Source: Musa acuminata AAA Group
Lineage: Eukaryota > Streptophyta > Magnoliopsida > Zingiberales > Musaceae
Assembly (NCBI RefSeq): GCF_036884655.1
Contig: NC_088340.1
Coordinates: 2,495,001-2,559,000, forward strand
Length of the DNA: 64,000 nt
Reading direction: 5' to 3'
Made by a program: the position numbers and the translations under genes. This document shows, piece after piece, positions 25,501 to 37,962 of the stretch. Every line of letters begins with the position of its first letter. The first letter of the stretch is position 1. The notes below the pieces were generated by a model. That model saw only the letters and a program-made list of their open reading frames with translations, was not told where the DNA came from and ran no database searches.

Positions 25501-28500
25501 TGAGATGATTAATGGTTTTCCTGAAGTACAGAAGGAAAATAAAAGATTGAGAAGATCCACCATAAGTGGCAGTTGTACCTAAGGCAAATATGTTCTAGAA
25601 GTAAGTCAGCATACCATCAACCCTGCTTTTATTTAACCGAGAAAAACAACCTGCAAGAGGTAATAACTATGTTAATAAATACATACTCATGTTATGAGTT
25701 GTTACAGTGTCGAAATGACCATACAGTAGAAGATAAGTCTCTGATCGAGAAGCAGATATCAGATTATAGTAGGTGTATGCACTTGTTCGCATCCGGAAAA
25801 GTTATTTCATACAATATCAGGATTTATGGGCACAAATTTCTGCAAACATACATCCAAGGAGAAGCCTAATTATATTCGATTGGTTTCATTTGCTTATGGA
25901 GTTCACAAAACAAGCAATATAGAAAATACTTTATCAGTGGAATAGATAATAGACAGTGCTGTAATTAGTTCTCAGTTGACTTCCATTTCTAAGCGTCAAA
26001 ATAGAAGCCTTTGATCTCCAGTGCTGTTAGTTCAAGTCAGACAAATTCACGACAAGCTAAAGTTCAATTTCCTGATTCTGACATTGGTGATTAATGGTAC
26101 ACAGTATATGCACTTGAACCATAAACTTTTTATGTTCTAATTCTCCAGCCAGGTAAAATCCGAGTCACATCATGGGGAGAGGCTTTGCCCCTGACAATTA
26201 CCTTCGATTCAATCAACTGTGAACATTTGAAACTTCTTCCTGTTCAATAGTTTCTCTTTGACTACGTCCCTTTCCACAGACAACCAGTGTAACTGCAAAC
26301 AGGAAAGTAGCATCTAACTTCCAAATGGCTCAGCCTGAGGGGACTTTGCCATCGACATTTTTCACATGTACCTCTCAATGATAGATGCAGGAAAGTAACC
26401 CTGAAATCATGATCATAGGCATGAACAATGGAATCAATGGTATTTGTGTCAACATCATTGATCCCAACAGTAACAAATTGTTATTTCTTGATGGAAGGAG
26501 TAATTTTCTCATTTGACAGGAAGCGGAGGAATATCTTGAAATAGATTGTGTGTATCTTGTTTTTGTTTTGAACTGAACATTGTTCGAAGAGGTAGTATAC
26601 CAATTAATCCCACTTGAATCCAATAGTGATATTTCCATTTATTATGACATTATGTTTACCCCAAGTGTCAGACATTACAACTACTTGTTGTTGTTGTTGT
26701 TAACATTATGGTTATCTACACATTTACTGCATCTAGAATTAAATTCCATATAGACTATGTTCCTGGACAGCCAAATCTTATAACAGAAATTAATCCTTAT
26801 CCACAGGACAAGCCACAGTATATGTAAAAGGATTAGGAATGTTCGGTGGTCCGACTAACTTGAAGACGGTCTTTACTTTTATACCTAAAGTGAAGCTGAA
26901 GCAACAGATAATTTGTACCATTAATTCTTCTATATTAACAAGCAATTTTTGTGATATCTGTTTAACTAATCAGAAGTCAGTCAGTGCCAATAAGAACACC
27001 TAGATCAAACTATGATCACAGGACATACATGACAGCTTACAGTAAAAGGCATGACAATACTTTTAACTTCAGAGGGGAGACAGAAGATGATTTTCTGTAA
27101 AGCAGTACTTATTTGATGATTTCTTCAGGTTGAAAGAAAGAAAAAAGGTTACCTATTGCCTCTGAGGGAGTTATAGGGAAGTCTGTCACCACCCCATCAA
27201 CTGAGAATAAACCATTGTCGATAAAAGACAGACACTCAGTTAGTGGATCATAGCTATAGTTGTAGCTGAAAAGGTTATCGTTTGCAAAATCTGCTGCATA
27301 GATCTCCAACCGAGCTTTATGAGCATCGGTGACAATAGATGTGTAGGGTAACAAATAATTGTCAGGTGTAACTGGCCAAATGTAACTCTTTGGTACAAGA
27401 ATTCCAGAAGCAAAGGTCCTAATCAACTTGAGATTATTCAACAGTAAACGATATGTTCGATTCGTAGAGGGTTCTTTAATGCCTTTGTCAAGAAAGCGGA
27501 AAATGAGCTTTGTCTTGGTGTTGTTAAAACTTGGTGCTATCTTCCTAAGGAAAGCTAACTCTGGCGAGGACAGATAGTTCACAGTGACGCGCTTTGTTAG
27601 AGAAAGTACGTACTTTCTCATGTTCAAATTATGCTGGGTATAGAAAGCATCATGCTGCATAAAGGAATATCCAAAACCAAAGAAGTTAGGTGGATATAAC
27701 TATTTGCGAACTTCTAAATATTGACAGACAAACAAATTCCACCAACAATAAAGTACGCCTACCTGTATATTTAACCAAAGGGAAGAAGGCTGAACTTGTG
27801 TCACCACATCATCTACAGAAAGTATGGGTAATCCAGCAGAGTCGAATCTGTATGTTCGAGAATAAATTGCTTGTGTCACTGCTCAAGATGTAACAAATGA
27901 TTAGTATATGATTGATCATAAATATAAAACAAAATGTATATTTTGTTATTGTCTAATCTTTATTTGAAAGAACACTTTCTATTAGGAAATAAACTATTAC
28001 AGTTTAATTCAAATAATGTAATACTATTTCTTTTCTATGCAAAGGTAAATTAAAATTAAAATTGTCTAATAAGAGGGCTAATGATTTTGGATACCAAAAT
28101 TAAAATTTGTCCACGAATATATTTTGAAATGTAAAGGTATTAAGGACATCCGAATATTTGGCATTACTCATTATCATGTCAGTAAGGTACATGATAAAGG
28201 AGGAGAAAGCAAGGTTCACAGGATCACCTCCCGGACTCTCCCATGAGCATGTTAAAATGGTTCCCCACCTGAGGAAATGAACCATTTGGTGGCAATGGTT
28301 AGACAATGGGTTCATCAACAGCTGAACACCACTGAAATCCTTAAAATAATTAATACTCCTATTTTGAATACAGGATCCAACTATCTAATACTATCACATT
28401 GCTCTCTAAAATTTCTACAACAGTAAATTATTGTGTACTTGATGCCTCGGCAACAGAGCATCTAAAGAACATGGGCTGCAAAGTCATCCTGGATGGTGGT

Positions 28501-31500
28501 TGAAATACACAAGAATCCGGAACAAAAATACTAAAAGATGACAAGATATATCATAAGGCATGTAAAAGATGAATTTAGCAACTAGGAACCACCGAGATTG
28601 ATGCAGCATGGTGTAATGTAGATATAGATTAAATTCAGGTTGAGTTTATGTTCCTGTTCTAGTGGGATTAATTTCTACAAAAAGGACTACTAGTGAATAG
28701 TTTGTGTTTAAAAACAAGAGAGAAGGTAGATCAGGCTTTTCTCCACATTCCCGAGGATATGCCCCTCTCTTTGCTATTCTCACTATCTTTTGTTACTCTC
28801 TGATCTCTCCTCTATTCTCATAGTACTTGCAGTGAATCTCAGGTTCTTTGTCTTTTTCACAATAAACATAGATCTATTGGTCACACTTATTCAGATTCTA
28901 CGCCAAACACTGTTGCTAGATTACAATAGATTGCTACGAGTTTGCTTCTACTTATTTTATTGCGGCAAAATCTAAATCTAGTAATCTTATGTGAAGTTCT
29001 TTCCTTGTAGAGGTCTGAGCAATTCCAGAAGCCCATATCAGACAGATAATGACAGATATGGCATGACATGCTAGGTATTTCTCAACATATTACCGCCTTA
29101 GCATCACTGCCTAATCTCTCAATCAGTCCTGTCTTAATAATCAGTAGAGAAATTAACCTACTTTCTATATTGGAAACCCACTGGAAAATTCTTAATGACA
29201 AGTTGGGTAATTTAAATTTTATGGTAATCAACATCCGTAGAGAGTTAGACATTCTCCAGCATCCTGCTGTGCTGTGCTGTGCTTCTCTACTTCCTATGCA
29301 GAACAAGATCCTAAAGAAGAGTTGGTTGTTGAAGAATCCATAAAAGGATATAAATCAACAGCAGACTGATGAAGAAGTTCTACAGCACAAGAAAGATGAA
29401 GAACAATCAACTGACGCCAAGCCACAATTGGGGCAGACCATCACTAGGGACAAAAGATCTCTCTCCTTGTTGATCAGACGATGATATGAGATGAATCAGG
29501 GCACCCTGAACAAATTGTACATGACTAGTTGATGGTTGATCAAACTAATTGTTGGTAGGCAGTGGATTTTGTCATATTGCAGGGTGACTAGATCAGAAAT
29601 TGCCAAAAATCTTCTGTATCAAATTACATGTGGATTTTTATCCTTGCTTATGTTGTTTTTCTGGTAAATTGTGATTGGTAAAGGATCTCCAATTTTGCTT
29701 CGTCATGGCACTGTAAGAAATTCCCAAAAAAAAATAAAGTTTGCCTGGAAGTCTTGCAGAAGAATGTGTATCTTATGACTGAAAGAAGAAGTGCAGAGGC
29801 TTTCTTCTATAGTTTTCACTATCTACTCTCGAACTATAGTCTCCCTCTAATATAGTATCTGCTACCAAATTCAGATTGTTTATCTTCATTGACATTAAAT
29901 TTAATCTGCTTGACAATATTTAATGAGCTCCTGCAGCATTTGGTATTGTTGGGATCCTCAAACCTATTTAAAATATTAATGATTTAACCATTGGAGGACA
30001 ACAGGGCCAAACAGGAAAAAATGAAAAATGTGACCAATGGCTAAGCAAGTTTGCAAACTTTTGACTGTACAGCAAAATTATCTTTGACTAATATAGAAAA
30101 ACACAACTCTAAAATCATCATCTTTTATACTTACAAGTAACCGGTGCTAAATCACTTATGCTATAGTCCACAGAGAACCAGCCTGATGTATTCGCACCAT
30201 TAACCATGTAAGTCTTCTTCCCCTTATCAAAGTAATATTGGATGGTGGTGCAATTGTCTAACTTTATGTCTGGAAGACAAATTCCAACGCTATCTTTTGT
30301 CAGTCGCACATCACACCATAAAGTGGTATCATTTGCACTGAAAAGTGAGACAGATTTGTAGGCATAGTAACTGGAATCGGGAAACAATCCTGAGAAGCCT
30401 CCCTTAGCTATTATTGCAGGAGAGTTACCTGTAATATAATAACATTTGTAGCATTCAGGATGGTGCAGAAAATTATAAGGCATCGAACATCATAGATAAA
30501 ACTGTAATTCAATGCCTTCCAATAAAAACAAAACTATAGGTTATACTTGGAGAATATAAACAAGGTAAATGAATTGCAGAGAACAAAATTCCATTAAGAG
30601 TTGTGTAAGCAGGAATGCTGATAAAACAGAGAAATACAAGACTAAACCTGATACCACATGCAATTCGTTTGAAATCACTTTGTCACACAGAAACAAATAA
30701 CTATGATGAGTCATTTCCAAAGAGAATGACGCAAAGCAATTTATGAAAGATCCCATGTTTATGCCTATACCTCCTTGAAACTTTTTCCTGGACAAGGCCA
30801 TTTTCACCAATATACTATATTTTGATCATCAATTTTCTGCAAGCATAGATCATATTTCACTATGTATTGGACCCTCTTCTTTTTCAGCCATCAACAGTCC
30901 AAATTGAAGGTAACATCCTCAACATGTTAATCCTTCAAACTTAATTTCTTAGTATCCATGCATGATCTCAAATTCTCAATCACTCTTTGATATGGCTAAA
31001 CAATTATGATAACCATATACAATCCTCACAAATTTGTGCAAAGTACACATTAAATATTGGCAGAAACCGATTGGATTCTCATATTAGACTCATCGAATCA
31101 TGAATATTCTGGAGGTTGTAGACCATAGTGCATGTGCAAAGATAATTGCTACTCGCTCAATAGTGTTTCTTAAGTATAATTCTAAGCTTTGCAAGATTCA
31201 CCGATCAGTACTAGTACTTGACTGAAATTCTCTTTGGATCTTCGTCCATACCTCCTAATTGGCAAAGGTAAAGGAAATATTAGCAGCTAGAGACAAAATA
31301 TAAAGTACTAAGTACCCCAATCGGCATTCGGGGTGATCAATTGAAATGTCACACTCCACCTCCAGATGTCATAGATATGTTTATATATCCCCAGTTAAGC
31401 AAACAACCACCTAAACTCTTGGTTGAGCATCTAGGAAATAAAAAGAACTCAGAATAATTTTAGGTTAAAAACTATCTTTCAAGTTTGAAAACAGCATCAG

Positions 31501-32122
31501 ACTCTGCAAAACTTTAGATTTCTGATAAGCTCCAAAATTTTTTATCCCGTTAAATTCCTAGAAGAAGCTTCCTGTTATCGAACTTGATACAAAATCTTAT
31601 AAACACGAATCACCGGCTTTACATGAAGATGAAATGTCTGGAGCAAATACCAAGTGAAAACAGAACTAACAAAGAACAAAAGATGCAGCTCCAAGCCACC
31701 CAGTAGCTATTTACAGGACAAGAATTTGGAGGGGATCCACCTTAAACATGGCATTTATTTTCCAAAAATACTAATTTCCAGATTAAAAAAATGATGAAAT
31801 GTTTCAAGAAAGAGAGCGAAACAAAAAATAAAGCCTTTTTTTATTTTTTTTTCTAGGAACAATATTGATGTGGGTAAAAACGAAACAGAACTTTCCCCGA
31901 ACGCCGCCACCTGAAATCAAGCCCACCCAATAACCCAGATGGCAAGCTCCTACCTTTCTTTCCCAAGAACCAAGAAGAAAGAAAGAGTAGGAATGAGAAA
32001 GAGAGGGTACCGCTCAGCGTCCGCCAAGCCGATGAAGTCTTGGCAGTGGTGAGACCCAACTGCAGCCACAGGAAAGCCAGGAGGAAGGAGGAGACGTCCC
32101 CTCCGTGGATCCTCTTCCCCAT
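22588..32122 (-). CDS. GDPDL: SHV3-like glycerophosphodiester phosphodiesterase-like protein (GPI-anchored)
   Basis: Eight exons: 32122-32011, 30428-30135, 27878-27763, 27654-27153, 25520-25236, 23899-23760, 23517-23037, 22886-22588. All junction phases close and the product is 742 residues, usual for the family. Residues 1-28 form a signal peptide. Two tandem GDPD-like domains follow, about 40-340 (AKGGFSGLFPDSSYYAY, WCDVRLTKD) and 342-645 (NNGASGDYPDCTDLAY, GVDGIITDFPGTASRYK). The Pro-rich tail ends in a hydrophobic segment suited to GPI attachment. Family members (SHAVEN3, SVL) act at the plasma membrane/wall in cellulose and pectin organisation and root-hair growth. The catalytic HRG and His-Asp motifs of bacterial enzymes are replaced in both domains, so phosphodiesterase activity is doubtful. 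The short linker usually found between the two domains is missing at the exon 4/5 junction or sits in an unseen microexon. Confidence 0.95.
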
Positions 32123-32320
32123 TGCCCCCAAGCAAGAACAAATCCAAGTCGAGCTCGCACCCACGCGCCCCCGACGGAGACAGACGGCCAAGAGACCGAA
32201 CCGGGGCTGGCTTCTCGTCGACAACGGAAGAATCAACAACTGCAACGCTGGTGGCACGTGGAAGGGCGCAGGAGGAGATAGGGAGCGAACGGCGGCGAGG
32301 ACGCGAGTGGTGATATGCGA

Positions 32321-32327
32321 TTATATA
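32321..32327 (-). promoter_or_regulatory. Likely TATA box of the SHV3-like gene
   Basis: TATATAA on the minus strand lies about 200 bases upstream of the ATG at 32122. A CACGTG G-box core occurs between them at 32255-32260. Position and sequence fit a core promoter with a leader of about 170 bases. Confidence 0.5.
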
Positions 32328-32664
32328 TTAGGATGTAGGATCGGCCAAGTCGGTCTTCTCACACGAAGAAAGTTTCAACCTTTCCTTTGTTTGATTCTTC
32401 CTTATAAATATATGATTTATATTCCATTGTATTATCTACCGCCTACATTCGTTCATCGCCATTCCGCATCAAAGTCGAAACCTTGTGCTTCCTTTTCCTC
32501 TGTATTCATATGTATAAAGTCTCTTCTGAGTCGGACATTAGCACAAGTGGCGAAGGGATGATTGCGACTGGCGGCGGAGGATTGGAACTCAACCATGGCA
32601 GGACAAAGACAGCTCGGTGTTCGACTATCGGACACACAGACTTGTTCATATCCGATATCCTGCT

Positions 32665-32665
<1 letters not shown>

Positions 32666-32713
<48 letters not shown>
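32666..32713. repeat. (GA)n microsatellite with terminal G run
   Basis: Forty bases of GA repeat followed by a run of nine G. It lies about 340 bases upstream of the presumed TATA box of the SHV3-like gene. Confidence 0.95.
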
Positions 32714-32719
32714 TGTTGC

Positions 32720-34500
32720 TCCTGGTGCTTCCGGCTCTGGTGTAAGGAACCAGGACAGGTGACGTGACGTGTTCGAAGTGGATGGAAGAAGGGTGAGAGA
32801 GGCTTGATTCCCACGAATATGGATCCAATGGGCTGTGTATGACTTGGAAATCTTAATCGTAAGGAGTGTGTTTTGTCGCTATATAATTGCTGTTGGAGAG
32901 TCTGCGTCCGGTGTTTGATGAACTGTTGCTGCTGTAATATCAACTTCGGTTTACATTAGATTTGGATGTATTTTGGTGTGTTCTTGTTGAACCAGTCTAA
33001 ATTTTATCTCTTCACACCTGTTGGGTCCATCTCAAGTCAAGTCTTCCTGTCTTTATTTCTAGGATATCTTCTGTGGTCTATTCAAGAAGAAAGCACGCGT
33101 GATGGCGTGCTGGTCTGTTCCCAATTGAATTAGTCTAAGCTTTATTTGTATGCACTCATCGACACGAACACAGTTCATCCTTTTAGAGCCAGACCGGTCT
33201 GTCTTTGCTTTGCTCTGGAGGTAGCAGCATTCCAAGCCACAATTTAACACCCTGTTCCACGAAAGAAGAGGTTGTTGTCCTGCATCATCGATCGAGATTT
33301 TTATTTCCCCTCCATCGAGGTTCACTCATCCAAGCACTTTGGTTGGCCGTCGATATTGAGGTTGTTTGCATCACGGATAAAATGAGTAGCATCGATTGAT
33401 ATTGACGCAAATGCAAAGCGACGTCAGAGTAACGTCAGTTCAATTATTATTGTCAATTTTTTTTCTCATTTCTCATCATCACTTTCTTTCTCTCCGTAAG
33501 AAATTATAGAAGTCCCTCAAACTTCACCTCCAAAATTTTATCCCATCTATCTCCAAGAATATTCTCGAGATCTATCATAATCATTATTAAACCGTCGTCA
33601 CTATTGCAATCGTCATTCGTCTTATTTGTCGATATTCGGATCGACATCGATAAGATCAATCATAACATCATTCTCTTTGACCATCGATATAACAATCATC
33701 TATAGCCCTCAACGATATTATCATTCATCATCGATTGACTAAAAAGTTTTACTTAGAATATAATAAAAAATATATTTAAAATTATTTTTTTTATCAATTA
33801 TTTTTATATAATTTCTATATGTATTATATGTTATATAATATTTCATAACTATATAAATTAATCTGCTTGAAATAACTCTGCATTTAATATTCTATAACAA
33901 ACAGCATTCCCACAACTGCGTGAGCTAAACATCAGCCATGGTCGTCTTGTTCCGGTCGTGCCCAGCTGGGCAGCGCCGGAACATGACAAAGAACTAAACT
34001 CGCATAGGAAGAAGAAAGATCAGAATTCATGCCACCGGAGAAATAACCTTTCCGTTCACTCATGATTCAAAGTGCCAGCACCAGTACGCAATCTTCTGGG
34101 TCACATTACAAAAAGGAGTGGTCTCCACGACAACCTGATAGTGTTCACCAATTCTAAGTCGCACCGGTCATCGCCCCCACATAGAAGGAAAGCCACATCT
34201 GTCATATCAGCTGGTGGTTGGCGCCATCTCTCAGGCTCCCGTGGCCACACCCAGCATGGTGGGGAAGGAGGACCTGTACCTGACGTCCACGTGGGTCCCG
34301 ACCATGGTTGGCCTCTCGCGCTCTCTTCCGGCTCAGGCGAGAGAAGAAGCTGGCGCTCGACCGAATGCCGCGTACAGGTCGTCGGGCGGAGGAACACGGA
34401 AGGAGCCATTAATTTGGTGGGTTTTCCTCCCTCTTGAATTTTGGACTTCCAACGAGCGCGTCTCTGCGAACCTATTTCTTTCGCATCACTTGATCCGCAT
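32720..34500. other. Intergenic, no recognised gene
   Basis: The region becomes strongly AT-rich around 33750-33890 and holds several ATCGAT-containing segments near 33280-33740. No exon chain, tRNA or known element could be identified. Overlapping frames on both strands near 34070-34560 have no recognisable domain. Confidence 0.45.
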
Positions 34501-34504
34501 TCAA

Positions 34505-34948
34505 CTACATCAGATCCAATACCCGGAAAATTTCCATCGAATCCGAATCGCTGAAACGTAGCCACTCGAACCCGAATCCGAACCCCGTTACGGCCACAAG
34601 TTCCACCATCGAACGAAGGAACAATCTCAAAGCTTGGATTGCAAGGAGATCACGTATTCTGTATACTGTTTTGTCTGCTCGATCGACAGCATCATCCATC
34701 GGCATGTTTGCATGGTCTTTTTTCTCAAACATTTGTGGGCAAGTTGTTTGGTGTCTTCGTGCTCTTGTGATCGAACTTCCACCAGTGTCCACATATGTCG
34801 TGGACCGGCCTTTCAAGCAGGTCGTCTCTAACAAGCCCAGAAGTGGCAGATCCTCAGCGGTAACCGCGGGGAGGGTTAGGTTATCTACCCTTGATGAGCT
34901 CGTAGGATGTGCACGGGGTGGTGGCGTTTTTGGAGCCTCAGACACCTG
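34505..34948 (-). other. Doubtful exon-like open frame
   Basis: On the minus strand an open stretch of 147 codons follows a convincing acceptor (pyrimidine-rich, then TTTCAG at 34949) and ends at a stop at 34505. A TATA-like box lies about 170 bases farther upstream. No ATG-initiated exon could be joined in frame, and the encoded sequence matches no family I know. It may be a non-coding transcript, a species-specific gene or chance. Confidence 0.22.
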
Positions 34949-35120
34949 AAATGAAAAGCCACAGCTGATGAGCAATATTAGGAGGATTTCGTCAAATTTA
35001 TGAAGGAACTAAGAAGGTTATACAGTCTCAGCTGGCAACCCATTATGTTACCAGAACTAGGAAGAACTGAGAGTACCCTCACCACATTTGGCACTGCCCA
35101 ATATATGTGCTGAGTTGGTG

Positions 35121-35128
35121 TATTTATA
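35121..35128 (-). promoter_or_regulatory. TATA-like box
   Basis: TATAAATA on the minus strand followed by ACACC is a textbook plant TATA box. It lies about 150 bases downstream of the EF-hand gene stop codon, so it would serve a separate minus-strand transcript toward 34505, or could be fortuitous. Confidence 0.3.
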
Positions 35129-35273
35129 GCAGTCTTCCTTATAAGGAGTAGAATAAGACTGTGTATTTATTCTCTTCGCGAAGACAACATTTGGGAATGA
35201 AAGTAACAAAAGACTGACACTGTGTGACAAAGTCTTCGACACGAAAAAGACACTAGATTGGTGAGACACTCGT

Positions 35274-35693
35274 TCATGCCACAACATGCTTCGCCGACTC
35301 CCTCTCCACAGCCTTCTTGAGGAAGCTGCCTTCCTCCACCACCATCTGAACCGGCAGGAACCCCAGCCCGCTCGCCACCGCCAGCATCACCTCCCTCATC
35401 TCAGCCCGGAACTCCTCCAAGTCCACCGTTCCATTGCCGTCGCGATCGAATCGACCAAAGAGGCCAAGATATAGCTGCAGGAGCTCATCATGGCTCCACC
35501 CCGCTTCGTCCACGCCAAAGTGGGTCTCGCGCACCCTGAGGCTCATCAGCTCCCTCGCCATCTCCGGGTACGTGAGCAGCCCGTCGTGGTCCATGTCGAG
35601 GTTCGCGAACCGTTCCTCGACCGAGCCATTGAAGGCCCCCTCGTCTTCCACGAACTCGCGAATGGTCGATCCGTCCAATATTTCTACGCTCAT
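35274..35693 (-). CDS. EF-hand calcium-binding protein, single exon
   Basis: An uninterrupted frame of 139 codons starts at the ATG at 35693 (MSVEILDGSTIREFVEDE); upstream in-frame codons lack an ATG. Two canonical EF-hand loops are visible: DMDHDGLLTYPE at residues 33-44 and DRDGNGTVDLEE at 83-94, with Asp/Asn at loop positions 1, 3 and 5, Gly at 6 and Glu at 12. Both should bind calcium. There is no signal peptide or membrane segment. The N-terminal ILDGSTIREFVEDE block and short length resemble a plant family of small uncharacterised EF-hand proteins. These are presumed cytosolic calcium sensors or buffers; partner proteins are unknown. It is not calmodulin, which has four loops. A TATA box lies about 130 bases upstream. 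Confidence 0.9.
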   Translation of the reverse strand: MSVEILDGSTIREFVEDEGAFNGSVEERFANLDMDHDGLLTYPEMARELMSLRVRETHFGVDEAGWSHDELLQLYLGLFGRFDRDGNGTVDLEEFRAEMREVMLAVASGLGFLPVQMVVEEGSFLKKAVERESAKHVVA

Positions 35694-35818
35694 CTTCGCT
35701 TTACCCAACCCAACACACCCTTAGGTACAGGAAGCACTCTGAAGTGCGAGAGAAAGAGCAAAGTCGGAATGTTTTGGAAGAAGGTTTGGTGTGGAGAAAA
35801 GAGTGGCAGCTGCTTGGG

Positions 35819-35826
35819 ATTATATA
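35819..35826 (-). promoter_or_regulatory. TATA box of the EF-hand gene
   Basis: TATATAAT on the minus strand lies 126-133 bases upstream of the start codon, implying a leader of about 100 bases. Confidence 0.6.
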
Positions 35827-35999
35827 GAAGTAGAGACAGAGACCATACACGCGATCAAACTTTCACTCCGTTGCTGCTGTGGGCAGCGAGCTCGTTGTTT
35901 GCTACTCCTGGTTTCATAACGACGGGCGCTGTCGCGTTTGGGCGCGTCGAAAAGAAGAAGATCACAGCAATATAGTCAAAGCACTACGACGAGCCGACA

Positions 36000-37189
36000 C
36001 ACAAGTCAATATGGTCAGAAACCATTTCCAGTTTCCAAACGTACAACTTCGAATCCCAGAGTCGGCTTAGTTGACCCGATGTATCTATCACCTTGAAACA
36101 TTTTGTAGAAGGTTCGAATAACGATAATAATAATAAAAAATCTATTTCCTTTTTTTATTTAAGCAAGAATTCTCACAAAGACAACCATTCATGCACTTTC
36201 CTTGAAGCATCAGCTCATGTTTCTTCTACCAAGGGAAATAGCTGCAGATTTTGCTTCCAGTGGCAGTTGCTTGCTGTGGGAGGATTAGTGGTTTGGATCC
36301 ATCGACATTTTTGCAAATGAGACAAGAATGTGTGAATCTACAGACTCTGTCCCATCTCATCAAAAAGTCAGCGTTAGGACTTGGGGTGGAGTGCAAGGTG
36401 GAAATAGTTTATAGATGCAACAGACGGGACATCAGTTGTAGGTTCTCTTTCAATTTCCAACTGATATGAGCTGCCGCTGAAGCTTCTTCGATTCTTCCCT
36501 TCCGGTTCACATTTTAGAGAAGGAAAAGGAGAGGAAGAATGGCCAACCCATGTCCTGCTTCCACCCTGCACAACTAGTTCTGATCATCACCTACCACCAT
36601 GACTAGCTGCTATCTATAACAATTCACTTCACTTCATCTTGTACAAGCAGGTCTCCCATTCTTCCCTTGTTCCCTGAGTTTTGTGCCTCTTCAAACTCTT
36701 ATTTTGAGGTCCCTTTGCGTCGGTTGGTTCTTCAGACTCTCCTCCTATCGCATTCTAAATGTTTAATGCATATTTTAGCTGCTGCTTTTATGCATTATAA
36801 TTACTGTTGCATCATGATTTTAGTGGTTCTTTTCTTTCCACAGTTCTAGTTGGTTTTGTGAGTTGCTTTGTCAGTATCTTTCTTCCCTTTTACTAGCCTC
36901 CATAGTTTCATTGATTTAGAGGGAATGCTCGTAGATCTTTGTGGCTGAGCAGTTCTTTTAGACAAGGGAAAGAATGTATTCATTGGCGTATTATCTTCTT
37001 GTTACAGTTGCTGGTTCTTTTGTTTGAGGTGCATCGCATCATGGTCAAGCGAACTCCCACTTTCATGATAGAGTGAAACAGCGGCAACATTCTTTTTTAG
37101 CATTTAGTTCTTGGGTATTTACTGTTTCTTGGAAGGTTGACAAAATCTCACTGCCAACTCGAAGGCAGGAGAAGGATTGAACTGGAGAC
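36000..37189. other. Intergenic, upstream of AGP pseudogene
   Basis: No coding exon recognised. T-rich stretches near 36750-37140 with GTACAAGCAG at about 36650 could be remains of a leader and promoter of the fasciclin-like pseudogene. Confidence 0.4.
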
Positions 37190-37962
37190 ATGGAGCTTTC
37201 AGAGATGTATCTTGCAACTACTCTGCTAGTCTTACTGGTTTCTTCTCCTGCAACGGCGCAAACACCCCCTGCACCAAATCAACCTCCACCCGTTCCCCAG
37301 ACCCTGCCCCGGCCCACTCCATGTAAACCTTACAGCACTTCTCTCAGTCACTGGTCCTTTCCATTCTTTCCTCGAGTATCTTCTACAGACCCGTGTCATC
37401 GATACCTTCCAAAACCAAGCTAACAATTCCGAACAAGGAATCACCATCTTTGTGCCGAAGGACGCAGCCTTTGCATTACTGAAGAGTTCGACTCTGGCCA
37501 ACCTTACTCAAGACCAACTCAGGATCCTACTCCTCTACCATGCCTTCCCCAAGTTCTAGTCGATTTCCGATTTTAGGAACCTCAGCAACTTGAACCCCGT
37601 CAACACCTTCGCCGGTGGGCAGTACACTTCGAACGTCACAGAAGCCGCTGGCCTCGTTCATATCATTTCGTCTTGGTCAAGATCAAAGATACCTAGCAGT
37701 GTGCACTCGACCGTCCCGGTTGATCGATCGCGTTCTACTTCCCTTGGCAATCTTCAGCACTGATCCACCTCTGTCACCAGCTCCCGCCCCTGCTCCGGGG
37801 CCTGCAAAGCCATCGGATTCGACTCCAAGCCGCGGTGGAATTGTTTCTGCTGCTAAATCTTCAGAGTCGTCGAGGACCGGTGGTACTTCATACAGCGCCC
37901 GTGTTGGTCTCTTAAACTACTTCGTCTTGGCTCTTTCGGGCGGTCTGATGTTTGCTCTATAG
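37190..37962 (+). pseudogene. Fasciclin-like arabinogalactan protein pseudogene
   Basis: The frame opens with a signal peptide (MELSEMYLATTLLVLLVSS) and a Pro/Ala-rich AGP stretch. It then shifts frame near 37321, where the fasciclin domain begins (the VNLT-like start, then VIDTFQNQANN, ITIFVPKDAAFALL, LTQDQL). An in-frame TAG at 37557 replaces a Tyr codon expected after PK. The downstream part (LSNLNPVNTFAGGQYTSNVT, GLVHI) continues in the same frame until about seven codons and the register are lost near 37730. After that LPLAIFSTDPP, a second AGP region and the hydrophobic GPI-signal tail (LLNYFVLALSGGLMFAL) read in a third frame to the stop at 37962. Intact relatives with one fasciclin domain (FLA6/7/9/13 type) are GPI-anchored cell-wall adhesion glycoproteins. 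These genes are usually intronless, so the duplication route cannot be told. Confidence 0.92.

Noticed and set aside
28100..28318. Minus-strand frame in intron 2 of the SHV3-like gene
   Set aside because: Does not fit the family between exons 2 and 3, whose phases join directly without it.
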